This document shows positions 39,805-46,234 of a stretch of 64,000 nucleotides of DNA, in pieces. The stretch's first letter is position 1. Every line of letters starts with the position of its first letter. The translations under genes and the position numbers were made by a program. This DNA is from a virus: the IMG/VR virus record IMGVR_UViG_3300020185_000013, positions 62,001-126,000 of that record; one strand, given 5' to 3'. A model generated the notes under the pieces. That model did no database searches, was not told where the DNA came from, and saw only the letters and a program-made list of their open reading frames with translations.

Positions 39805-40233
39805 ATGCTAGACGAAACTAAACTATTTGACTTCGTGAAAATAATGTTCACGAGGCCAGCAGACTATAAGAAAATAAAACAAATCAACAAGAAGCGACAT
39901 CACTTTATGATTAATCGCTTCTTTTCTATCAAATACCCAGCAAACTCACAGTTATTTAATGTTAATGGTATTAATGGTGGAAATGTAGTTGAGAGTTGGT
40001 CAATCGTTGCTTCTCGATTTAAGAGCGTTCCCGGTTGGATCTACACTAAAACCAAAAAGGCACCAGCCAATAAACAGGATAAATATATTCCAGATCCTGT
40101 TGCTGTTCGGCTTTTTATGGAAAAGAATGAGATCGGAAAAAGGGAATTCGAAGAATTAAAAACCTTTGCAAAAGATCAATTGTATGACGATTTGCAAAAA
40201 ATTGAGAAGCAAATAGATGTTTACTCCAAATAA
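39805..40233 (+). CDS. Unknown replication-cluster protein; weak gp62 (clamp-loader small subunit) candidate
   Basis: 142 residues. Contains H-F-M-I-N-R-F-F-S-I and later V-P-G-W-I-Y-T-K-T-K-K, an N-R-F-x-S ... P-x-W ... K-K layout somewhat like divergent gp62 proteins of T4-like phages. Neighbours (gp44, FEN1) support a replication role, and no other gp62 candidate is seen in the window. The assignment is tentative. It overlaps the next gene by 17 bases. Confidence 0.5.
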   Translation: MLDETKLFDFVKIMFTRPADYKKIKQINKKRHHFMINRFFSIKYPANSQLFNVNGINGGNVVESWSIVASRFKSVPGWIYTKTKKAPANKQDKYIPDPVAVRLFMEKNEIGKREFEELKTFAKDQLYDDLQKIEKQIDVYSK

Positions 40234-40867
40234 AAACAACTTTACTGAAATTGTCGACATTGTACTATACCGCTATAATTCAGTGGATAGTAAACTGTGG
40301 TCTCTTATTAAAAGAGAATCTGGTCATAAGAAATTAGACCAGGATAGTTTATTAGTTAGTGCGGAGGCTATTAATAGAATTATATTAATTCACTTTAGAT
40401 CTGAAGTAAACAAGTTTCAGTCTATTGAAGGTGCAATGGTGTATAAAGAGGCTACCACTATTTACTTTATGTGGAAAATGCTGAATGAAATCAAATCACT
40501 AAAGTGGATCAAAATTAACCTTATTAAAAATGCCAACTATTCAAGAGTTGTAAACATGGATGAGATGAAGACGATTAAGTTTTCAATCAAAACAATTAGA
40601 GGAACGTTTAGAACCTTTGATTACTTTGCAAATAGCCAACTTCCTCTCGTTAATCATATTTTATATAAGTCAAAAATACTAGGAGCAAATCAACACTATC
40701 GAGTTGTCAGAATGTCGAGCTTTTTATCAGCACTTGATAATTTTCTAATGAACAACAATAGCAGTGAATTTGCACTTCCAGTCAGTACAATTATTAACGA
40801 ACTCGAAGATTTTGAGAATGACGATCCAGAAGTTCTCATTATTACTGATTATGATTCAGATATATAA
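40217..40867 (+). CDS. Unknown protein, 216 aa
   Basis: 216 residues, mixed helix/strand, no family recognised. Features are a Lys/Asn/Ile-rich body (E-A-T-T-I-Y-F-M-W-K-M-L-N-E-I-K) and an acidic C-terminus ending Y-D-S-D-I. It overlaps the previous gene by 17 bases. A late-promoter motif overlaps its stop. Confidence 0.5.
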   Translation: MFTPNKNNFTEIVDIVLYRYNSVDSKLWSLIKRESGHKKLDQDSLLVSAEAINRIILIHFRSEVNKFQSIEGAMVYKEATTIYFMWKMLNEIKSLKWIKINLIKNANYSRVVNMDEMKTIKFSIKTIRGTFRTFDYFANSQLPLVNHILYKSKILGANQHYRVVRMSSFLSALDNFLMNNNSSEFALPVSTIINELEDFENDDPEVLIITDYDSDI

Positions 40868-40869
40868 AG
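40859..40869 (+). promoter_or_regulatory. Late-promoter-like motif GATATATAAAG
   Basis: GATATATAAAG overlaps the preceding stop and lies 19 bases before ATG 40888. Confidence 0.5.
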
Positions 40870-40887
40870 AAAATATATCTAATCAAC

Positions 40888-41274
40888 ATGCTTAAAATTG
40901 GTAAAAGAGAGGGACTAGTATACATTTCAGTTATTTTATGGGTGTTAATGGGGATCCTTGGCGCTATTAAAGGTGCCGATTTACAACAACTTGCAGTTTA
41001 CTTTGGTTCTCTAACAGCATATGTTGCGACCTATATCTGGGCAGAAACTAAAAGACCATCTGAAAAGACAGGTATTTTAGAGAAGGGTCCAAGCTCAAGA
41101 AGAGAAATGATGATATATGTTGTTACTGGAATATGGGCAATTGCTGGAGTAGTTGCTATCTGGTACGCTGCTAATTTAACAGATCTAGCAGTTTACTTTA
41201 CATCACTTACCGGTTTTGTAGCAAGTTGGATTGCAGGAGAAGTTTACACTCCACAAGATAAGATTAAGAAATAA
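40888..41274 (+). CDS. Four-helix membrane protein from a duplicated two-helix unit
   Basis: 128 residues. Two homologous halves (about residues 10-54 and 74-120), each with two hydrophobic helices: L-A-V-Y-F-G-S-L-T-A-Y-V-A in the first and L-A-V-Y-F-T-S-L-T-G-F-V-A in the second, preceded by similar V-I-L-W-V-L-M-G / T-G-I-W-A-I-A-G stretches. The joining loop is polar (KRPSEKTGILEKGPSSRRE). Late expressed; a holin or membrane-anchored virion role is possible but not shown. The stop overlaps the next ATG by one base. Confidence 0.6.
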   Translation: MLKIGKREGLVYISVILWVLMGILGAIKGADLQQLAVYFGSLTAYVATYIWAETKRPSEKTGILEKGPSSRREMMIYVVTGIWAIAGVVAIWYAANLTDLAVYFTSLTGFVASWIAGEVYTPQDKIKK

Positions 41275-43229
41275 TGGCAAATAGTTTTACCGCAACACAG
41301 ATCGGCGATTCATTTGTCGCTAAAACCAAAGACCCACAGCATAATGCACTGAGCATTAGTGCATGGGAAATACTAGTTGGTGTTAGTAATGACAATACAG
41401 TTGGTAAATTACAAGTTACTGACGGGTCAACCTCTGTAGTTGGAGTTGGTACAAATTTAACCCTGCAAAGTGGAGACCAATTCATTATTGGTAACTTAAC
41501 ATTTACGGTTGATAATGTAATTGACGCAAATAATTTCACAATCACTGAAATTGCTCCAGTAACTGGACTATTTAACTTTTATTTACCAGAAAATTCAAAC
41601 AATTATTTTAACTATCAATTTAGATGGTCTCAAAGTAATCTTCCAGATGGAGGTCAATTTAGTGAGTTTAGAGAGTTAACTAGTAACACAGGCCCAAATG
41701 ACCTATTAGGACTTACATTCGACCCAGAAATTCCAGTTTGGATTGATGTTAGATTTGAAGCTGAAAGACTTTCACAGGGAAGTTCAATTAGTCTATTAAG
41801 TTGGAGATTTGATTACTTAACGACTGAAGGTGTTGTAGTTTCATGTCCTAACTGGTGTGGAGAATGTACTGATCCATATGCAATGGACGGCTGTGCAAAT
41901 ATTGTAATTGACTGTGATGATGCACTATACAATCCATATAACTTAAGAAAGCCCTATTCATATTACAGACAGCTAAGTGCTCTCACAAATCAAATGTGGG
42001 GTCATGAAGTAAGATACTTTAGAGTTGAACCAGACCAGAGAAGTAGAGACGTGATTCTAATGGAGTACTCACTATACAATGTTGTAGAAGAGGCAGTGAT
42101 GAAGGTAATGGTTCCAGATAATGCATTTCCAACTAGAGAATTTAACTTCGATATTTTTGGAATGGACTTTGAAGAGTTTGAAATCCACGTTACTGGTGAA
42201 GCATTTACAACAGCATTTGGAACAGGAATGGAACCAAGAAGTAGAGACTACCTATTCTTTCCAATCTTAAATAGAATGTATGAGGTAAGTACAGTTGCAC
42301 TTGCCGACCAATTCAATGCTCAGTTAACCTATTGGAGAGTTCAACTTAGAAAATGGGAGGACAGAACAAGTTCAATTCATACCGATACTACAATTGAACA
42401 AGAGGTTGATGATTTAACAACTGGAATTGAAGAGGTATTTGGAGAAGAGATTCAACAAGAATTTGAAAAGGTTACAAAACCACAGCAGTTTAAAACTGTT
42501 TACCAAGAACTTGACGATTCTATTAGATACAGTAAACATCCATCACTTCAAATCCAGGATGCTGAGATTAGAAACAAGTGGACAATGATTTCAAAGAATA
42601 ATTATATGTTGAATAAGGCAGATGTTGGAGAAAGATACGCTCTAACATATAATGCCCTTTCAAAATTAACCACTTCTGAGAATCTGGCGATTACTGCTTG
42701 GTTTAGACCACAGTTTACGGCAGCAGATACTGCAAACTATGTGTTCATCGATGGTAGAGCAGACTCTGATTTTACTAAGGGACTTGCGGTTGCAACTACA
42801 CAGACTGAAATGAATGTAACCATTAACGGAGTAAACTATCAACTAGTGTACCCGAATAAATTGGAGTTTAATGTTTGGTATGCAGTCGTTGTGAATGTTA
42901 ATAATACACACGGTGATTTAAGTCTAAATGTTTATCGACTGGATCCAAATTCAAATCTTGGCCTTGCACATAAGAAGAATTCAACATTTACTAATTTTGT
43001 AGATCAGACATTTACGCTACCTTCTACTGAATGGAATGCAGAAAAAGGATGGAGCCTTTCAGCAGCTCCACTAAACGTAACAAACATTAGATTGTTCGAA
43101 AAGGTAATTGAGGCAGAGCAGCACATGAATGTTCTACAACAATATGTAGTTCGTGATGCTGATCTAGCGATTATGACTGATAACGCAATTCCATCAATTC
43201 AACTAAGACAATACAGCAACCCAAGGTAA
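41274..43229 (+). CDS. Neck protein (gp14-like) with extra N- and C-terminal domains
   Basis: 651 residues. A central block (about 235-365) with R-Y-F-R-V-E-P, F-N-F-D-I-F-G-M-D-F, and R-D-Y-L-F-F-P-I-L-N-R-M-Y-E-V-S followed by Y-W-R-V-Q-L-R-K-W resembles T4 gp14 (256 aa), a neck component joining head and tail. The N-terminal ~180 residues are beta-rich. Residues about 470-640 look like a LamG/concanavalin-type jellyroll (L-A-I-T-A-W-F-R-P, V-F-I-D-G-R, W-Y-A-V-V-V-N-V). A cysteine-rich stretch (C-P-N-W-C-G-E-C) is at about 191-198. The fused lectin-like part could be exposed on the neck. Confidence 0.55.
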   Translation: MANSFTATQIGDSFVAKTKDPQHNALSISAWEILVGVSNDNTVGKLQVTDGSTSVVGVGTNLTLQSGDQFIIGNLTFTVDNVIDANNFTITEIAPVTGLFNFYLPENSNNYFNYQFRWSQSNLPDGGQFSEFRELTSNTGPNDLLGLTFDPEIPVWIDVRFEAERLSQGSSISLLSWRFDYLTTEGVVVSCPNWCGECTDPYAMDGCANIVIDCDDALYNPYNLRKPYSYYRQLSALTNQMWGHEVRYFRVEPDQRSRDVILMEYSLYNVVEEAVMKVMVPDNAFPTREFNFDIFGMDFEEFEIHVTGEAFTTAFGTGMEPRSRDYLFFPILNRMYEVSTVALADQFNAQLTYWRVQLRKWEDRTSSIHTDTTIEQEVDDLTTGIEEVFGEEIQQEFEKVTKPQQFKTVYQELDDSIRYSKHPSLQIQDAEIRNKWTMISKNNYMLNKADVGERYALTYNALSKLTTSENLAITAWFRPQFTAADTANYVFIDGRADSDFTKGLAVATTQTEMNVTINGVNYQLVYPNKLEFNVWYAVVVNVNNTHGDLSLNVYRLDPNSNLGLAHKKNSTFTNFVDQTFTLPSTEWNAEKGWSLSAAPLNVTNIRLFEKVIEAEQHMNVLQQYVVRDADLAIMTDNAIPSIQLRQYSNPR

Positions 43230-43266
43230 TTAATGTGGGACCAATATTGGATCTCAAGGTAAACTT

Positions 43267-43278
43267 GGATATATAGAC
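43267..43278 (+). promoter_or_regulatory. Late-promoter-like motif GGATATATAGAC
   Basis: GGATATATAGAC followed by TATAA lies 15-26 bases upstream of ATG 43293; the same extended motif occurs at 35789. Confidence 0.5.
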
Positions 43279-43292
43279 TATAATATAATATT

Positions 43293-43952
43293 ATGAGCGA
43301 TAAGAAACGAACAATAAGTGACCAGGCTGACGAAATACGCAGAGAACTGGATGACTTGATTGGAGATAATGAAAGTTTAGACATAGATCAGGATCCTACC
43401 GATACTGCAATTATGAAGCAACCAACATCGCTCCCTCCAGTAAATTACGGGGATATCAAGTTAAAATCAACAAATAAGGCAAAGAAGACAATCACAAGTC
43501 TAATGAAGTTCTATCTTGATTCAGATATCATTGAGAAGGACGAATATATTCAAGCTAAGAAAAAGATGGATGAGATGACAATGTCCTCTCTAATCTATCA
43601 GCTTCAAGCCGGTGAAAGAGCACTAACAACACTATTAGAAACTATTGAAGCAGGGGAACTTGCACCAAGAATGTTTGAGGTGTTAGCAACCTTACAGAAA
43701 TCAATGCTCGACATTATTAAGTCACAAACAATGTACTTAATGGCAGCTGAAGAATCAACAAAGAGAATTGCCCGCGACATCGAAATCTATAAGAAACGAG
43801 ATGATACTCGAGAAATTGAAGAGAGCGGAGGTGATGTTGGAAATAAAAACATTCAGAGAGGTACTAAAGACCTAATGGCTGCAATTCAAGCTGGAATTAA
43901 GAACGGTACTAATGAAGAAGACATTGAAGACGTAGAAATTACAGAAGATTGA
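43293..43952 (+). CDS. 16: Terminase small subunit (gp16-like)
   Basis: 219 residues (T4 gp16 164). Recognises DNA for packaging and stimulates gp17. The central helical hairpin (PRMFEVLATLQKSMLDIIKS) parallels T4 gp16 ([20 protein letters not shown]), with acidic N- and C-terminal tails as in the family. Position just upstream of gp17 supports it, although one unrelated gene intervenes. Confidence 0.78.
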   Translation: MSDKKRTISDQADEIRRELDDLIGDNESLDIDQDPTDTAIMKQPTSLPPVNYGDIKLKSTNKAKKTITSLMKFYLDSDIIEKDEYIQAKKKMDEMTMSSLIYQLQAGERALTTLLETIEAGELAPRMFEVLATLQKSMLDIIKSQTMYLMAAEESTKRIARDIEIYKKRDDTREIEESGGDVGNKNIQRGTKDLMAAIQAGIKNGTNEEDIEDVEITED

Positions 43953-43953
43953 T

Positions 43954-44358
43954 ATGAAACCCGTAAAAATATTCGAGAAATATAAATTAGATAAAGATAT
44001 TCAATTTATAATTGATGAAATTTTATCAGAAAATGGTTATGATAGTTGGGAAGATTTCCTAGAAGATCAATCATTAGGAGATTGTCAAGGTATTATATCA
44101 GAAGTTTCAAATATAATTAAGTCAAATAAACTAAAGGGATTTAAGTCTGTTTTTGGTGAAATTGAAATAATAGATATGGCACATGACGAAAATGATTTAG
44201 GTAAAATTATGACACATCATTGGATCATGTATAAAAAAGAGATTTTAGATTTTAGTAAAGGCACATTAAAAGATTTTATTGATTCAAATGATTATACTTC
44301 AATATATGCAGATACAGATGCATTAGACTTTAATCCTATCAGAATAACTAATATATGA
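43954..44358 (+). CDS. Unknown leader-like protein inserted between terminase subunits
   Basis: 134 residues beginning MKPVKIFEKYKLDKD, a divergent form of the shared M-K-x-V-K-x-F-E leader, without a clear F-[LIV]-x-E cleavage site. The body is acidic and helical/strand mixed; not recognised. It follows gp16 with a 1-base gap and overlaps the gp17 start by 4 bases, interrupting the usual 16-17 pair. May be an added head-associated gene. Confidence 0.55.
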   Translation: MKPVKIFEKYKLDKDIQFIIDEILSENGYDSWEDFLEDQSLGDCQGIISEVSNIIKSNKLKGFKSVFGEIEIIDMAHDENDLGKIMTHHWIMYKKEILDFSKGTLKDFIDSNDYTSIYADTDALDFNPIRITNI

Positions 44359-46184
44359 GCGATTACGTAGGAGATAATAGATGGATCCCGAAAGAAGAGG
44401 GTGATGTACAGTCAGATAGAATTGTTTGGTCTACTAGACAAGTGGACGACCTGATGGTTGCACTTGACCAGGGTTATCGTCCAAAAGTTAAAATGCCCTT
44501 TTATGAGGGTAAGCAATTCTTAAGAAAGGGTAATATTGTCTTTGAATATACTGATGATGAAATTGCAGAACTTGCAAGATGCGCAACTGATATTGTATAT
44601 TTTGCTGAGAAATATGCGGTAGTAATGACCGATGATGGTATTAAAAGGGTAAAACTTCGTGAATACCAAAAAAGGATGCTACGTAATTTCCAAAGTGAAA
44701 GATTCAATATTGTACTTGCATCAAGACAGATGGGTAAAACCGTAACAGCATCGATTTATAATGCATGGTATGTTACATTTAATACTGATAAGAACACTCT
44801 TCTACTTGCAAATAAAAGTGATACGACAAAAGAAATCATTGATAAGGCAAAAGTAGTACTTGAGAACCTTCCATTCTTTATGAAGCCAGGTATTATTAAG
44901 TACGATGTAATGAATGTTCGTTGTGATAATGGTTGCCGTTTAATTGGACAATCTACAACGGCAAAGGCAGGTATTGGTTTTACCATTCATAACCTGTACA
45001 TTGATGAGTTCGCACACATTCACCCATCGATTGCCGATTCTTTTTATGAAAACGTTTATCCTACACTATCAGCTTCGAAAGTATCAAGACTAACGATTAC
45101 TTCGACTCCAAATGGTTTCAATAAATTCTATGAAATCTATGCTGCCGCTGAACGTGGTGATAATGAGTATTCCTCAATGCGTATCGACTGGTGGGAACAC
45201 CCAGAACGCGATGATGCATGGTACCAACGAGAACTTGGAAACCTTGGTTCAATTGAAGCATTCAATAAGCAATATGGTAATGAATTCGTAAGTTCTTCAA
45301 ACCTGTTAATGGATCCTGTCGATATGAAAAGGATGAGAAAGAGAATGAAGAAATATGTCTATCATGACCTAGAAGAATTTGAAAACATTGGAATTGACGT
45401 TGAAGGATTTTTAGCATGGGATCCTGAATTTGATATTGAAGATGCAAGATTTAGTGAAAACTTCTGGCTATTTGATGTTGATATTGCTGAAGGAAATGGC
45501 GGTGACTATTCAGTAATTAATGTGTTCCAAGTTTCTCCAATGGATTTTAAAGAGATTGAAAATGTTAATAATCCAGGAGCAATGTATGATTTCTTTAAAT
45601 TAAAGCAAGTTGCCCGTTTTAGAAGTAATGAGCATGTAATTGAAGATTTTGCAAAAGTACTATATACACTTGCACTAGACGTATTCTACAATGAGAACGT
45701 AAAAATGATCGTTGAATATAACACATATGGTTCAGTTCTATTCCAGTACTTAAGAACAGTTTTCCCACAACGCAATGACTTTGATGAAGAGATGGTGATT
45801 AGATTTAGACACCGCCACGATGCAAGAACCCTAAAGCCTGGTATTAAACTAAAATCAGATAATAAAGCAATCTTTTGTCAAAACTTTTCAAAGCTCTACA
45901 AAAATAATAGAATTGACATAACCGATGATGAAACCATTTCTGAAGCAAGTTTATTTGGTGTCCTACCAAATGGAAGTTATGGTGCTCAAATGGGTAACGA
46001 TGACCTTATTATGACATGTATTACAGCAACTGAATTCTTTAATACTACCGATTACGCCGATTACATTGAAGAGCTTCTTGATTTTGTCGACTCGGAACTT
46101 CAATCAAAAATGGAAGAAGTCTTATATAAAGACATGGAAAGTGATGGTGATCTTCAATATGATATTTACGATCTATTGAAATAA
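44355..46184 (+). CDS. 17: Terminase large subunit (gp17-like)
   Basis: 609 residues (T4 gp17 610). DNA-packaging motor and headful nuclease docked on the portal. ATPase: Walker A S-R-Q-M-G-K-T (123-129), Walker B L-Y-I-D217-E218. Nuclease domain begins F-D-V-D-I-A-E-G (D374, D376) with further acidic residues (E-Y-N-T-Y-G near 457; G-N-D-D-L-I near the C-terminus). All domains are present and near T4 length. Confidence 0.94.
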   Translation: MSDYVGDNRWIPKEEGDVQSDRIVWSTRQVDDLMVALDQGYRPKVKMPFYEGKQFLRKGNIVFEYTDDEIAELARCATDIVYFAEKYAVVMTDDGIKRVKLREYQKRMLRNFQSERFNIVLASRQMGKTVTASIYNAWYVTFNTDKNTLLLANKSDTTKEIIDKAKVVLENLPFFMKPGIIKYDVMNVRCDNGCRLIGQSTTAKAGIGFTIHNLYIDEFAHIHPSIADSFYENVYPTLSASKVSRLTITSTPNGFNKFYEIYAAAERGDNEYSSMRIDWWEHPERDDAWYQRELGNLGSIEAFNKQYGNEFVSSSNLLMDPVDMKRMRKRMKKYVYHDLEEFENIGIDVEGFLAWDPEFDIEDARFSENFWLFDVDIAEGNGGDYSVINVFQVSPMDFKEIENVNNPGAMYDFFKLKQVARFRSNEHVIEDFAKVLYTLALDVFYNENVKMIVEYNTYGSVLFQYLRTVFPQRNDFDEEMVIRFRHRHDARTLKPGIKLKSDNKAIFCQNFSKLYKNNRIDITDDETISEASLFGVLPNGSYGAQMGNDDLIMTCITATEFFNTTDYADYIEELLDFVDSELQSKMEEVLYKDMESDGDLQYDIYDLLK

Positions 46185-46197
46185 AACCAAATCACAA

Positions 46198-46212
46198 GGA
46201 TATATAATATAG
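46198..46212 (+). promoter_or_regulatory. Late-promoter-like motif GGATATATAATATAG
   Basis: GGATATATAATATAG lies 23 bases before the tail sheath ATG (46235). Confidence 0.55.
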
Positions 46213-46234
46213 AAAAAAAACAAAATATAGAATT

